Assembly: GCF_012726205.1 (NCBI RefSeq)
Contig: NZ_JAASAE010000004.1
Location: 124,001 to 188,000 of the forward strand
Direction of reading: 5' to 3'
Length of the DNA stretch: 64,000 nucleotides
Source: Rhodococcus sp. HNM0569
GTDB taxonomy: Bacteria; Actinomycetota; Actinomycetes; Mycobacteriales; Mycobacteriaceae
Positions 15,875 through 25,588 of the stretch are shown here, in pieces. The notes under the pieces were generated by a model. The model did not search any database and was not told the origin of the DNA. It saw only the letters and a program-made list of their open reading frames with translations. Made by a program: the position numbers and the translations under genes. Every line of letters starts with the position of its first letter. Position 1 is the stretch's first letter.

Positions 15875-16183
15875 GTAGGGCGCGGGCGTCCAGTTCTGCG
15901 CTGCCGCGGTACAGATTCCACATGCTCGGTCGCCACCTTCGGCGGTGCGAGGCAATGCGAGACGGGCTTCCAGCTCTGGGCGACGCATTCGGTAGCTGAT
16001 CCACATGTGCGGCGGCTCCGGCATGTGAGCGCGAGCGCTGGACGTCCTCGCCGCTGCTCCCGCGTACGCCGACGGAGTACGTCGACTCGAGATTCGCCAC
16101 GCCAGTTGCTGGCCGGCACCTTCCGAAAACGCCCGTGGACCTCCACCAACCGCTCATGGTGCGGGCCCGACGGGTGGATCAGG
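15875..16183. other. Intergenic stretch without a recognisable gene
   Basis: Several short frames are open here but none has a start with a ribosome site or a recognisable sequence. I see no tRNA, repeat or clear terminator. Together with the remnants at 16184-16520 it looks like decayed DNA. Confidence 0.5.
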
Positions 16184-16394
16184 TCAGCAGATCGTTGCAG
16201 AGATCGGCCGGGTAAGTTCGTACGTCATGAGCACAGTGATCGCGACGCACACGCCGATTGCCGCCAACCGGTAGACGCTGCAGAGTAGTCCCGGCTGGGA
16301 AGAACGCCAACAGGGCCAGCCCCGGGAGCACGAAAACTCAGAAGCTCCTCGTCATCTGACCTTTCAGCCGTTGGTCGTTGCTGTCCTGCCCCAT
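16184..16394 (-). pseudogene. Broken small two-helix membrane protein gene
   Basis: An ATG at 16394 behind GGAAAGGGG begins MGQDSNDQRLKGQMTRSF and then hits TGA. Reading past that stop in the same frame gives FVLPGLALLAFFPAGTT, a hydrophobic helix. One frame over follows YRLAAIGVCVAITVLMTY, a second hydrophobic helix, ending at a stop at 16184-16186. A protein of about 65-70 residues with two membrane helices, damaged by one stop and one frameshift, explains this well. The family is not recognised. It could instead be chance, but the ribosome site and two clean helices speak for a real ancestor. Confidence 0.4.
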
Positions 16395-16549
16395 GTTTCC
16401 CCTTTCCTACGACGCGGTCATGTCGCAGCTGCCAGCTCGGAGTCGTCTACTGCTTGACGACGTTGCCGACAATTCGTGAACGCCACTTGGCATCCGCACG
16501 GGCGTAGTAGCAACCGGTAGAGGCACGGACGCGTCGTGAATGGGCCGCC
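16395..16549 (-). other. Short decayed segment with a gene tail
   Basis: On the minus strand a frame ending at 16447 reads GCYYARADAKWRSRIVGNVV-KQ, which looks like a natural protein C-terminus but continues into the LysR gene's coding DNA with no start. It may be the end of a lost gene that preceded the broken membrane protein gene. Confidence 0.25.
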
Positions 16550-17464
16550 TCACAGCTCGCGGATGAGATGGCGCGTCGCGGATTCACGGAAGCGTGCGAC
16601 CAGCGGGTTGGTGTCGTCGGCCCGGGCGGCCACGACGACTTCGCAGGGCTGGATGCCCTCGATCGGGACGGTGGCCAGGTCCTCGCGCAGCGTGCTGCGG
16701 CGGTCGTCGGCGGGCACCAGCGCGATCGCGCGTCCGTCTGCCACCACCTCGAGCTTGTCCTCGAAGGTTTCGACCAGCGTGGGCCCGAGCGGCGCCGGGG
16801 CGCCGTCCGGACGCGGGTCGAGCCGCCAGAAGCCGGTCCATGCGGCCGCCATTCCGGCACAGGCGACCAGGGGCTCGTCGGCGAAATCGCCAGGTGTCAC
16901 CGATTCTTTCCCGGCGAGCCGGTGGTCCACGGGGACGAGCAACACCCGGGGTTCCTCGTAGAGGACGGTCACCTGTAGGTCTTCACTCGGGATGGGCAGC
17001 GGGGTGCGCGCCACGAGCACGTCGACCCGGCAGTCCGGGAGGGCGCGAGCCTGATCCCAGTCCAGATGCAGCGTGCGAACATGGGCCTCGGGATAGCGAT
17101 GCTGCAGATCGCGCAACGCAGGGGTGACGACGAGATCTTCCAGGTACCCGATGGTGAGGGTGCGCTGCGGGGCGGCGGTGTGGGCGGCGAGCGTCGCCTT
17201 GCGTGCCGTGTACAGCAGTTCCTGCGCCCGCGGCAGGAATGCGGCACCGGCCGGGCTCAGCGTGCTGCCCTGGGTGGTCCGTTCCAGCAGGCGCACGCCG
17301 AGTTGGCTTTCCAGACGCTTGATCTGGCGGCTCAGGGCGGGCTGGGCGACGTGCAATGCGGTCGCGGCCCTGGCGTAGTTCAGGTGTTCGGCCACCACCG
17401 TGAAGTACCGCACCAATCGCAGATCGAGATCCACCGCTGTGACAGGCAGGTCTTCGTCGGGCAT
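16550..17464 (-). CDS. LysR-family transcription regulator
   Basis: 304 residues. Winged HTH at residues 10-70 (LRLVRYFTVVAEHLNYARAA, ALSRQIKRLESQLGVRLLER), followed by a periplasmic-binding-like effector domain. Divergent from the SDR gene at 17620, with 155 bases between them. Such regulators usually control the divergent neighbour and themselves in response to a small molecule related to the enzyme's substrate. No effector can be named. Confidence 0.9.
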   Translation of the reverse strand: MPDEDLPVTAVDLDLRLVRYFTVVAEHLNYARAATALHVAQPALSRQIKRLESQLGVRLLERTTQGSTLSPAGAAFLPRAQELLYTARKATLAAHTAAPQRTLTIGYLEDLVVTPALRDLQHRYPEAHVRTLHLDWDQARALPDCRVDVLVARTPLPIPSEDLQVTVLYEEPRVLLVPVDHRLAGKESVTPGDFADEPLVACAGMAAAWTGFWRLDPRPDGAPAPLGPTLVETFEDKLEVVADGRAIALVPADDRRSTLREDLATVPIEGIQPCEVVVAARADDTNPLVARFRESATRHLIREL

Positions 17465-17619
17465 GAAGCCGATGGTACCCGTGATGCTCCTGCGGCATCA
17501 CGGGATGCGAAACAGGTCTTGGACGCCTTTTCCGGACAGCAGTTGACTCGGAAGTGCCCGGCAGGCATCGCTTCGCCGGAACCGGAAGATCACCGATTCG
17601 GAACAGGGAGACCATCGAC

Positions 17620-18363
17620 ATGGGCAAGTACGAGAACAAGAAGGTCGTGATCACGGGCGGCAGCAGCGGATTCGGCCTGACCACTGCGCAACTGCTGGTG
17701 CGCGAAGGGGCGCGGGTGTTGATCACCGGTCGTGACCAGTCGCGGCTCGACGCCGCACGCGAACAACTCGGCGAGCATGCCATCGCGGTACGCAGCGACG
17801 CGGCATCACTGGCCGCGATCGAGGATCTGGCCGACCGGGTGAAGAACGAATTCGGCACGGCCGACGCGCTTTTCGCGAATGCCGGGGTGAATGGTTTCGC
17901 GCCGTTCGAGTCGACCAGCGAGGAACTGTTCGACCAACTGCTGACCGTCAACGCCAAGGGGCCGTACTTCACGGTGCAGAAACTCGCGCCACTACTTCCC
18001 GAGGGCAGCGGGGTGGTGCTGACCACCTCGGTCGCCAATGTTCTGGGGTTGCCGATGCTGAGCGCCTACGCGGCCAGTAAGGCGGCGTTGCGGTCGATGA
18101 CCCGCTCGCTGGCCCGCGAACTGCTCCCGCAGCGGATCCGCGTCAACGCGGTCAGCCCCGGCCCCATCGACTCCGGGATTCTGGCAAAGTCGATGCCTCG
18201 GGAGCAGGCCGAGCAGACCAAGGCGCAGATGGCCGCGGACAACCCGATGCTGCGCATGGGAACGCCGGCAGAAGTGGCCACGGCCGTGGCGTTCCTCGCC
18301 TTCGATGCGACGTTCACGACGGGCGCCGAACTGGCCGTGGATGGCGGCGGGTCGCAACTCTGA
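17620..18363 (+). CDS. Short-chain dehydrogenase/reductase
   Basis: 247 residues. Classical SDR: cofactor motif TGGSSGFG (residues 12-19), NAG near residue 90, catalytic Ser in TTSVAN, and YAASK. Arg after the second strand (TGRDQS) suggests NADP(H). The C-terminus FTTGAELAVDGGGSQL matches FabG-like members. Start chosen at ATG 17620; the reading frame runs further upstream without a better site. Likely target of the divergent LysR protein. Substrate unknown. Confidence 0.88.
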   Translation: MGKYENKKVVITGGSSGFGLTTAQLLVREGARVLITGRDQSRLDAAREQLGEHAIAVRSDAASLAAIEDLADRVKNEFGTADALFANAGVNGFAPFESTSEELFDQLLTVNAKGPYFTVQKLAPLLPEGSGVVLTTSVANVLGLPMLSAYAASKAALRSMTRSLARELLPQRIRVNAVSPGPIDSGILAKSMPREQAEQTKAQMAADNPMLRMGTPAEVATAVAFLAFDATFTTGAELAVDGGGSQL

Positions 18364-18588
18364 GGCGGCGGTAGGTCGCCACTCCCGCCCGAAGACGACC
18401 TGGGTGAGTACCTTCCGCATGGGCCGTGGCTGCCAACCGGCGCTGGTCTGCTCCTGACGGCGACTCATGCGAAGGTGACGGCCGGGGTCGTCCTCTCTGC
18501 GCCGACCTGCCCCGTGAAACGTTTCGCCGCGTGGACCGATACCAGAATGTGTCCGGTAACGCGCCGGCGTGGGTCGAGGGGAGTCGGG

Positions 18589-18810
18589 ATGATTGCCACG
18601 GGGGTCGCTGTCGCCATGGTGGTTGCTGCGCTGCTGTCTCGTGCCGCACGTTTGTTGTCGGGGTCGTTGTTGACCGCCGCGGGCGGCGTTCTCGTGATCG
18701 CCTTCGTCCGGACCGAGGCGTCGCTTCTCGCGCAGGGCACCGCCATCATCGCCGCGGCACTTCTCGTGGCGGTGGGTGCCGAACGCGCCACCCGCAGCAT
18801 TTCCGCATGA
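18589..18810 (+). CDS. Small two-to-three-helix membrane protein
   Basis: 73 residues from an ATG behind GAGGGGAG. It consists almost wholly of hydrophobic segments (IATGVAVAMVVAALL; LLTAAGGVLVIAFV; AIIAAALLVAVGA) linked by short charged turns. No family recognised. It is convergent with the acyltransferase gene, from which it is separated by 44 bases. Ribosome site, length and topology support a real gene. Confidence 0.5.
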   Translation: MIATGVAVAMVVAALLSRAARLLSGSLLTAAGGVLVIAFVRTEASLLAQGTAIIAAALLVAVGAERATRSISA

Positions 18811-18854
18811 GAGTTCCCGCGGCGCCGGGGACAGGTACAGCGGCCGGCTGGTGG

Positions 18855-20291
18855 TCAGTCGAGACCGAGGGTGCGTACGAACAACTCTCGAACACCCTCG
18901 ACGCGTTCGTCCAGGTCGTCGAGCGTCCAGTCGTCCGTCGGTATCGGTTCGAGCACGGTGACGTCGACACGGCCGGGGTGCGCGATCAGCGAATTGCGCC
19001 ACATGCGCTCTCCCGCACCGTCGATGACGACAGGGACGACGGGGACGCCAGCCTGCATCGCAAGGTGGAAGGCGCCCTTCTTGAATCGCCCCGGCCACGG
19101 CGTGGGTGACCGGGTGCCCTCGGGCGCGATCACGATCGACACACCGGACTGCAGCTTGTCGACGGCGGGGGCGAGGGCGTCGCGGCCTCGGCCGCGGTCG
19201 GCGCGATCGATGTAGGCGACGTCGAGCAGCGCCCCGACGGGCATGAACCGCGGGTCGTGTGCGGCCTCCTGCTTCGCGACCGCGGTGACGTCGCGGCCGA
19301 GGACGGCGCCGAGTACCGCGAGATCGAGCGAACTCTGGTGGTTGAACACGAACACCGCGGGCCGTGCGGACCACGCGTTCGCTGCGCCGGTGACACGCAG
19401 GTCGATTCCCGCGACCGTGAGGGCGAGTTCGGATCCGAACGCGGCCACCAGGTTCGCGCCGGTGCGTCTGCTCCTGGTGAGTGCGGCGGTGGTGACGCCG
19501 AGGCCGACCGCGCCGAGCAGGGCACCGACCGCGCCCGCGGTGCGCGCGGTGGACACGATGCCGAAACCACGCTGCGGCGCGGCGAGATGCGCCTTCGTCC
19601 AGCCACGGCGATGCGCCGTGCGCGCCAACGCTCCGTCCGGATTGAGGGCGACCGGGCGGCCCACCAGTGCGAGCAGCGGCTCGTCCTCCGCGCCGTTCGA
19701 GTACGCGAATGCCTGGCCGAGGTCCGCGCCGACCTCACGCGCATATGCGGCGACAGCGTCGGCCTTCGCCGGTCCCCACAACGCAGGCGTCTCGAGCTTG
19801 CCGGTGAGGACGCCGTCGCGCACTTCGGGCACGGTGCACGCGAGCGCGTCGAACCCGAGATCGACGGCGACGTCCCGCGCTTGGTACGGGGTGGCGGATG
19901 TCGCCATCACGACGTGATGGCCTGCGCGGCGGTGCGCTGCGACGAGGCGGCGCACGTCCGGATAGATCATCGCGGCGAACCGCTCGCGGAAGAGCCGGGT
20001 GCCCCACGCGCGCATGTCGTCCTCGGTGCGGCCCGCGAGATGGGCGATGCCGACGTTCATGAGCCTGTGCACGTCGCGCTCGCGCAACGCCATCTCGAGC
20101 GCGGCGGAGCCGGTGCGGATCAGCTCGTCGAGTCCGATGTCGGCTCGCCGCAGCCGGTCCCGGTAGGCGACCTCCGCCGAGTAGCCGTCGATGACCGTGC
20201 CGTCGAAGTCGAAGATCGCGAGCACGCCCGATCCGCGCGGTGCGTCGTCGATCGCGCGTAGCAGGTCGTCGGTGCTGCTCACCGTGCTCAC
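18855..20291 (-). CDS. plsC: Bifunctional HAD phosphatase / 1-acylglycerol-3-phosphate acyltransferase
   Basis: 478 residues, GTG start overlapping the plsB stop (GTGA). Residues 15-230 are a HAD-IB hydrolase with the nucleophile motif FDFDGTVID and the late AYSNGAEDEPLL acidic block. Residues 270-478 are a PlsC acyltransferase with NHQSSLD and the lysophospholipid-binding EGTRS motif. The same fusion and order beside plsB occur in M. tuberculosis (Rv2483c, Rv2482c). It acylates lysophosphatidate at the membrane; the HAD part may remove phosphate, although it was long labelled a phosphoserine phosphatase. A hydrophobic stretch links the two domains. Confidence 0.88.
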   Translation of the reverse strand: MSTVSSTDDLLRAIDDAPRGSGVLAIFDFDGTVIDGYSAEVAYRDRLRRADIGLDELIRTGSAALEMALRERDVHRLMNVGIAHLAGRTEDDMRAWGTRLFRERFAAMIYPDVRRLVAAHRRAGHHVVMATSATPYQARDVAVDLGFDALACTVPEVRDGVLTGKLETPALWGPAKADAVAAYAREVGADLGQAFAYSNGAEDEPLLALVGRPVALNPDGALARTAHRRGWTKAHLAAPQRGFGIVSTARTAGAVGALLGAVGLGVTTAALTRSRRTGANLVAAFGSELALTVAGIDLRVTGAANAWSARPAVFVFNHQSSLDLAVLGAVLGRDVTAVAKQEAAHDPRFMPVGALLDVAYIDRADRGRGRDALAPAVDKLQSGVSIVIAPEGTRSPTPWPGRFKKGAFHLAMQAGVPVVPVVIDGAGERMWRNSLIAHPGRVDVTVLEPIPTDDWTLDDLDERVEGVRELFVRTLGLD

Positions 20292-22573
20292 GGGGCGGGA
20301 CTCTCGATCAGATCGAGCCGGCGGTGCGCGATCTCCCTGATCTGCAGCACGCGGCGCACGTGCGTGTGCAACTCGTCGGCGAACGCTCGCCTGCGGTCGG
20401 CGAGGTCGGCCCCGCCGGGCGCGACGAGATCGCGATTGCGCGCGAGTTGCAGTGCGGTGGAGAACAGTTCGATCGAGATCGACTCGCGACTGCCGATCTC
20501 CTGACGCAACCTTCTCCGCTCGGCGACATCGAGACACGAGCGCACGAACTGCTTTTCGTCGATCTCGTCGCCCGGCGGTGTGTCGCACAGCAGGTCCGCC
20601 ACCACTGCGTACGCCTCGAGATAGGGCTGCAGCACGCGGTGCGCGAGATACGGCGTGATCCGGTCGAGCACGCCCATCGCGTGGGTCGCGTCGCCCATGT
20701 TGGATTCCCAGGTCGGATCGATCAGGTCGAGCTCGGCGCGCAGCTCGAGAGCGAAGGACGCCTTGTCGCCGAAGAAGAACTCGAACTTCAGCAGGTCGCG
20801 CAGGCGCAGGGCTTCCGCCCAACCGGCTGCGAACGGATCCTCGTGCCGACCCTCGACGGCCGCTTCGACCACCATCTCGGCGATAGCGCGGATGACGAAG
20901 AAGTGCACCGTGTTGTTGCGGTAGAACGCCGCAACGAGATGCTGGCCCGGCGCCAGGAAGTACACGGGTTCGCCCGCACGGTCGAAGCACCGCAGCACAC
21001 CCGACGCGAGGTGGGTTTCGACGGCGGCGCGCACCACCGCGCGGTCGGCGACGTCGACGCTGCCCGCGGTCGGCAGCCGACGCGCGGTGATGTAGTCGAC
21101 GAGCGGTCCGAGCGTCGCCTCGAGTTCTCGTGCGGTGAGCGCCCGGTCCTCGATGCCGAGGAATGCGAGCATCACGAGCGACGACGCCGTGACCGGCGTG
21201 ACCTCGTTGATGCGATGAGACACCTCGAACGCGGCCTTCTGCACGCCGAGCCGCAGGTCGTCCGGCTCACGCGCGAGGAACTCCCGGAAGGCGAGCGGAC
21301 GGCCCACCGACACGTGCGCGACGCCGTGCCGATTGCCCTGCGCACGCACGTATCCCACGAGCCAGCGGATGCCTTCTCGGGTCTTGGCTGCCCCGTGCGC
21401 CTCGTCGGCCATCGCCCCCACCTCGTGCAGCTGGTCGTACGTGATGGACACGGGGACGAGATACACCTCGTGCTCGGAATCCTGTGCCGCAACCGCTTTC
21501 GCGAGGTACGTGAGCAGCCCGAAGCGCGGTGGCCGCAGCTTGCCGGTGCGGCTGCGCCCGCCCTCGAGATACCACTCGAGATTGAATCGTTTCGCCGTGA
21601 GGAATCGCATGTACTCGGCGAGGGACCACTTGTAGACGTCGTCGTCGCCCATCGTGCGCCGGATGAACACCGTGCCGCTGCGTTTGCTGATCGGCCCGAT
21701 CGGCCAGAAGCTGACGTTGAGCCCGCCCATCACGTGGTTGAGCGGAAGCCCGATCGACGTGAGCGCGGGCCGCAGGACGAGCGGATCGAGGTAGGAGCGA
21801 TGGCTCGGCAGGAACACGAGCGAATGTGCCCGGTCGAGTTCGACGATCTCGTCGAGTCGCGTCGTGTCGACGTGCAGGCGATAGGCCCGCGAGAAGTACC
21901 GGCCCAACCGGCCCCACACCGCGCTCGCGCGGCGGCTCTGTGTCGCGACCATCTCGTCGAGCGCGGCCCGGGCGCGGGACGCGACCTCCGCGGCGTCGAG
22001 GTCCAGGCGGGCGGCGAGCTCGCGCACGCCGTCGTCGAAGCGGCGCGATCCGGTGATCTCGTCGACGACGAAGCGCGACACCTTGTACTCGCCGCCGAGC
22101 AGCGATCGCTCGGCACGCTCGAGTGCGAGCGCGGCCTGCCTGCGCACGAACTCGGGCAGCGACCCGCTCCCGTGCTCGTCCCGTCGGCGAGCCAGGTCGC
22201 TCAACGGCGCAGCGGCGCCCTCGAGGACGTGGGCGCGGCTCGGGTCGGATCGCAAGGCGCGTCGCTGTCGTGGACGCGCGAGGCGCAGCGGGGCGTCGAC
22301 GCGGACGAGATCGCGGACCCGCCTGCCGTCGCGGCGCAGTGCCTCGTCGTCGGTGGGCAGCCAGACGACGCGCACCGGCGCCAGCACGGGGTCGTCGGTG
22401 CGGCGGGTGACGGCGTCGAGTTCGTCGGTCGTGACCACGACGCCGTCCCGGCCGCCCGAGTGCGTGGCGCGTTCACGAAGCCATGCGTCGAGGACATCGC
22501 GCTCGACGGGCGTCATCGGCTCCGTGAGATACAGCCGCGGACGAGCGGCGTCGGTGCCGGACTGCTCGACCAT
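20288..22573 (-). CDS. plsB: Glycerol-3-phosphate acyltransferase
   Basis: 761 residues from the ATG at 22573, preferred because GGGGAGG lies six bases before it; longer starts at 22588 or 22633 are possible. The acyltransferase core has LPSHRSYLDPLVL (His-x4-Asp), the GTVFIRR motif and EGGRSRTGKLRPPRFG, all typical of PlsB. It puts the first acyl chain on glycerol-3-phosphate. It is coupled to the plsC fusion, which would add the second chain, so the pair makes phosphatidate for phospholipids or storage triacylglycerol. Confidence 0.92.
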   Translation of the reverse strand: MVEQSGTDAARPRLYLTEPMTPVERDVLDAWLRERATHSGGRDGVVVTTDELDAVTRRTDDPVLAPVRVVWLPTDDEALRRDGRRVRDLVRVDAPLRLARPRQRRALRSDPSRAHVLEGAAAPLSDLARRRDEHGSGSLPEFVRRQAALALERAERSLLGGEYKVSRFVVDEITGSRRFDDGVRELAARLDLDAAEVASRARAALDEMVATQSRRASAVWGRLGRYFSRAYRLHVDTTRLDEIVELDRAHSLVFLPSHRSYLDPLVLRPALTSIGLPLNHVMGGLNVSFWPIGPISKRSGTVFIRRTMGDDDVYKWSLAEYMRFLTAKRFNLEWYLEGGRSRTGKLRPPRFGLLTYLAKAVAAQDSEHEVYLVPVSITYDQLHEVGAMADEAHGAAKTREGIRWLVGYVRAQGNRHGVAHVSVGRPLAFREFLAREPDDLRLGVQKAAFEVSHRINEVTPVTASSLVMLAFLGIEDRALTARELEATLGPLVDYITARRLPTAGSVDVADRAVVRAAVETHLASGVLRCFDRAGEPVYFLAPGQHLVAAFYRNNTVHFFVIRAIAEMVVEAAVEGRHEDPFAAGWAEALRLRDLLKFEFFFGDKASFALELRAELDLIDPTWESNMGDATHAMGVLDRITPYLAHRVLQPYLEAYAVVADLLCDTPPGDEIDEKQFVRSCLDVAERRRLRQEIGSRESISIELFSTALQLARNRDLVAPGGADLADRRRAFADELHTHVRRVLQIREIAHRRLDLIESPAP

Positions 22574-22685
22574 CGCCGACCTCCCCATGGCCTCGGACCC
22601 GCGGGTCCCTCCGAAGAACATTGTGACGCACATCTCACGAAAAGGTGAGCCCTGACCGTACGCCGCTCGAGGCTCGTCGTGGGAT

Positions 22686-22715
22686 CGCTCGGTGATGGCT
22701 CGCTCGGTGATGGCT
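22686..22715 (+). repeat. 15-base tandem duplication before the GNAT gene
   Basis: CGCTCGGTGATGGCT occurs twice end to end, ending 12 bases before the preferred GTG start. It looks like a recent slippage duplication in the promoter region and it creates two extra in-frame ATG codons. Confidence 0.8.
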
Positions 22716-22727
22716 ACTGTCGACGCC

Positions 22728-23189
22728 GTGTCCGACGTGTTGCCGCCCGATGCCGACCCGCCCGTGCTCCGCCGCGCCCCGCTCGACCGGATAGCGCCCG
22801 CGACGCTCTACCGCATCCTGGCGCTGCGCAACGACGTGTTCGTCCACGAGCAGCGCATCGTCGACGAACGCGAGCTCGACGACCTCGATCTCGAACCCAC
22901 CACGACGCTGTACTGGGCCGAACGCGACGGCGCCGTGCTCGCGACGCTGCGGGTGCTCGCGTCCCCCGGCGACGTCGTGCACATCGGCCGGGTCGCGACC
23001 GCACGCGCGGCGCGCGGGCGGGGCGTCGCGGGTGCGCTGCTCACCGCGGCGCTCGAGGACGTCGACGGGCCCGTCGAGATCTCGGCGCAGGCCTACCTGG
23101 AGCGCTGGTACGGCAGGTTCGGTTTCCGCACCACCGGGCCCGGGTACCTCGAGGCGGGCATTGACCACGTCCCGATGCGGCGCGACTGA
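22728..23189 (+). CDS. GNAT-family (ElaA-like) acetyltransferase
   Basis: 153 residues from GTG 22728, chosen because a TACTGT hexamer six bases upstream suggests a leaderless message; ATG at 22692 is the alternative. The acetyl-CoA loop is seen as IGRVATARAARGRGVAGALL, and the start (LYRILALRNDVFVHEQRI) and WYGRFGFRTTGPGYLEAGIDH match ElaA-type proteins. These transfer acetyl groups to small amines or protein N-termini; the substrate is not known. Convergent with the soxR-like gene, three bases apart. Confidence 0.85.
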   Translation: MSDVLPPDADPPVLRRAPLDRIAPATLYRILALRNDVFVHEQRIVDERELDDLDLEPTTTLYWAERDGAVLATLRVLASPGDVVHIGRVATARAARGRGVAGALLTAALEDVDGPVEISAQAYLERWYGRFGFRTTGPGYLEAGIDHVPMRRD

Positions 23190-23192
23190 CGC

Positions 23193-23681
23193 TCAGTCGC
23201 CCTCGGGGGCTCGGAGCGCGACGTCGAGCGTGCGGGCGCCGGGACCGTCATCGCCCATACGGTCGTGCGAATTGACGATCGCGCACGTCGCGAGCGAGAG
23301 GCACCCGCACCCGATGCACCCGGTCAGATCGTCGCGCAGCCGGACCAGCTGCTCGATGCGGCGGTCGAGCTCGCCCTGCCACCGCTGGGACAACACCTCC
23401 CAGTCGCGTCGCGTGGGCGTGCGGCCCTCCGGCAGGGTCGCGAGGGCCTCGCGGATGGCGGCAAGCGGAATACCTACTCGCTGAGCTATTTTCACGAATG
23501 CAACGCGCCGCAGCATGTCGCGACGGTAGCGCCGCTGGTTGCCGCTCGTGCGTCTGCTCGAGATGAGGCCCTCGCGTTCGTAGAAGTGCAGCGCCGACAC
23601 CGCGACACCGCTGCGCTGCGCCAGCTGGCCCGGCGTGAGTTCCTTCGCGCGCCACTGCACGTGCTGTCCCTGCGCCTCCAC
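23193..23681 (-). CDS. soxR: SoxR-like redox-sensing MerR regulator
   Basis: About 162 residues; GTG near 23681 chosen because GGAGGT lies seven bases upstream. MerR-type HTH with [20 protein letters not shown], the dimer helix, then the iron-sulfur motif [12 protein letters not shown] (C-x2-C-x-C-x5-C), which holds the [2Fe-2S] cluster of SoxR. It senses redox-cycling compounds or nitric oxide. It follows the nitrobindin-like gene in the same direction at a distance of about 40 bases. In actinobacteria SoxR usually controls a small set of enzymes and transporters, not a soxS gene. Confidence 0.9.
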   Translation of the reverse strand: MEAQGQHVQWRAKELTPGQLAQRSGVAVSALHFYEREGLISSRRTSGNQRRYRRDMLRRVAFVKIAQRVGIPLAAIREALATLPEGRTPTRRDWEVLSQRWQGELDRRIEQLVRLRDDLTGCIGCGCLSLATCAIVNSHDRMGDDGPGARTLDVALRAPEGD

Positions 23682-23722
23682 GGCCGGCACCTCCGGATCT
23701 CGAGTGGACGTCGAGGTCGAGG

Positions 23723-24214
23723 CTACGCACCCTCGGCAGGCGGCGCCGTCTCCCGATGAAGTTCGGCATGCAGATGGTGGGTCGTCGGGGTGTCGGCGTG
23801 CGACATCCACAGGTCGTAGACGAGGGTGTCGCCCTCGACGGCCCAGCGGCGGTGCACCGAATGCACGGGCTTGGCGTCGGGCGAGCGGTCCGTCGCGATC
23901 TCTGTGAAATCGACGGCGCCGGCCCCCACCTCGCCGCGGTGGATCTCGACGTAGCCGGTCGGCTGTGCGAGCAGCAGTTCGATCGTCTCACCCGCGACGC
24001 GAAGGTATCCGCATTCGGTGTGCCGCGGTTCGCCGGTGCCGGCGTCGCGGGTGCGTGACCGGTACTCCAGAAACGGTTTCGGACCCTGCAGCAACTCGAC
24101 GACTTCGACGTATTCGAACGGGTCGATCGTCGGGTAGTGGCCGCTGCCCTTGCCGCGCCACGTGCCTTCGAAGGCCGCGAGCGCGGCCGGAAGAGGGGGT
24201 GTCGTGTCGGTCAT
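23723..24214 (-). CDS. Nitrobindin-like heme-binding beta-barrel protein (THAP4/DUF1794 family)
   Basis: 163 residues, cytoplasmic. The family start is visible as [19 protein letters not shown] (GxWxGxG), followed by HTECGYLRV and, near the C-terminus, a His-rich strand ([16 protein letters not shown]) that can supply the proximal heme ligand. Nitrobindins bind ferric heme in a 10-strand barrel and react with nitric oxide or peroxynitrite. It lies directly upstream of soxR in one transcription unit, which suggests a shared NO/oxidative theme. Confidence 0.8.
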   Translation of the reverse strand: MTDTTPPLPAALAAFEGTWRGKGSGHYPTIDPFEYVEVVELLQGPKPFLEYRSRTRDAGTGEPRHTECGYLRVAGETIELLLAQPTGYVEIHRGEVGAGAVDFTEIATDRSPDAKPVHSVHRRWAVEGDTLVYDLWMSHADTPTTHHLHAELHRETAPPAEGA

Positions 24215-24356
24215 GGCGGCCTCTCGTCGTCGCGGGTACGCGTCTCCTACGCTCTCTCGCGCGTTCCACGCTATACGCGGGCAGCTGTCGGCCGGTACCG
24301 CGCAGGGTTGCCGCGCACCGCCACCGTCGACCGCGCCGACGCTCTACCGTGGGTGC

Positions 24357-25580
24357 ATGGACGTGGGATCCGGTTCGGCACTGGGCGTCGACACCGAGGT
24401 GGGGCCGTTGCGGGCGGTGCTGTTGCACCGTCCGGGCGACGAGCTGCGGCGGCTCACACCGCGCAACTCCGACCAGCTGCTGTTCGACGGTCTGCCGTGG
24501 GTGGACCGCGCGCAGGAGGAGCACGACGCGTTCGCCGAGCTGTTGCGTTCGCGCGGTGTCGAAGTGCTGTTGCTGTCGGACGTGCTCAGCGAGGCGCTCA
24601 CGGCGAGCGGCGCGGCCCGCATGCAGGGCATCGGTGCGGCGGTCGACCCCCGGCGGATCGGGCACGCGCTCGCCCTCGAGCTCGCCGGGCACCTGCGCAC
24701 CCTGCCCGCACCCGAGCTCGCGGCGCTGCTCACGGCGGGAATGACGTTCGACGAGCTGCCCGTCGACGCGAGCTCGTCGTCGCTCGTGCGCCGCATGCAC
24801 CACGGCAGCGACTTCGTGATCGACCCGCTGCCGAACCTCATGTTCACGCGGGACTCGTCGGTGTGGATCGGGCCGCGCGTCGCGATCACCTCGCTCGCGA
24901 TGCCCGCGCGGGTGCGCGAGACGTCGCTCACGGATCTGATCTATGCGCACCATCCGCGTTTTCGCGGCACCCGGCGCGCGTACGAGTCGCGCACGGCGCC
25001 GGTCGAGGGAGGCGACGTCCTGCTGCTCGCGCGCGGCGTGCTCGCGATCGGGGTGGGGGAGCGCACCACCCCCGCGGGTGCGGAGGCCCTCGCGCGCAGC
25101 GTGTTCGAGGACGGCCTCGCGCACACCGTGCTCGTCGTCCCGATCGAACAGCAACGCGCCACGATGCATCTCGACACGGTCTGCACGATGGTCGACGTCG
25201 ACGCCGTCGTGATGTACGAGGCGGTCCGGGACTCGCTGTCCGCGTTCACGATCCGCAAGACCGACGACGGCGTCTCGATCTCGGGTGCGCAGCCCTTCGT
25301 CGAGGCGGCGGCGGACGCGATGGGGATCGAGAAGCTGCGGGTCATCGACACCGGCCTCGATTCCGTCACCGCCGAACGCGAACAGTGGGACGACGGCAAC
25401 AACACCCTCGCGCTCGCACCGGGAGTCGTCGTCGGATACGAGCGGAACGTCGAAACGAATGCGCGGCTGGAGGAATCGGGCATCGAAGTCCTCCGCATCG
25501 CGGGCTCGGAACTCGGGTCGGGTCGCGGCGGGCCACGATGCATGTCCTGCCCGATCGCCCGCGCCCCGATCCCCGAATGA
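24357..25580 (+). CDS. arcA: Arginine deiminase
   Basis: 407 residues, the normal length. The family blocks are [39 protein letters not shown] and the C-terminal GPRCMSCPI with catalytic Cys395. A TACCGT hexamer lies seven bases before the ATG, so the message is probably leaderless. The enzyme turns arginine into citrulline and ammonia. No arcB, arcC or arcD is nearby, so here it may serve acid or nitrogen metabolism and not the full fermentation pathway. Confidence 0.95.
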   Translation: MDVGSGSALGVDTEVGPLRAVLLHRPGDELRRLTPRNSDQLLFDGLPWVDRAQEEHDAFAELLRSRGVEVLLLSDVLSEALTASGAARMQGIGAAVDPRRIGHALALELAGHLRTLPAPELAALLTAGMTFDELPVDASSSSLVRRMHHGSDFVIDPLPNLMFTRDSSVWIGPRVAITSLAMPARVRETSLTDLIYAHHPRFRGTRRAYESRTAPVEGGDVLLLARGVLAIGVGERTTPAGAEALARSVFEDGLAHTVLVVPIEQQRATMHLDTVCTMVDVDAVVMYEAVRDSLSAFTIRKTDDGVSISGAQPFVEAAADAMGIEKLRVIDTGLDSVTAEREQWDDGNNTLALAPGVVVGYERNVETNARLEESGIEVLRIAGSELGSGRGGPRCMSCPIARAPIPE

Positions 25581-25588
25581 CCGTCCGG

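Noticed and set aside
20240-22648. 802-codon plus-strand open frame opposite plsB
   Set aside because: The minus strand carries PlsB catalytic motifs; the plus frame has no ribosome site or family pattern.
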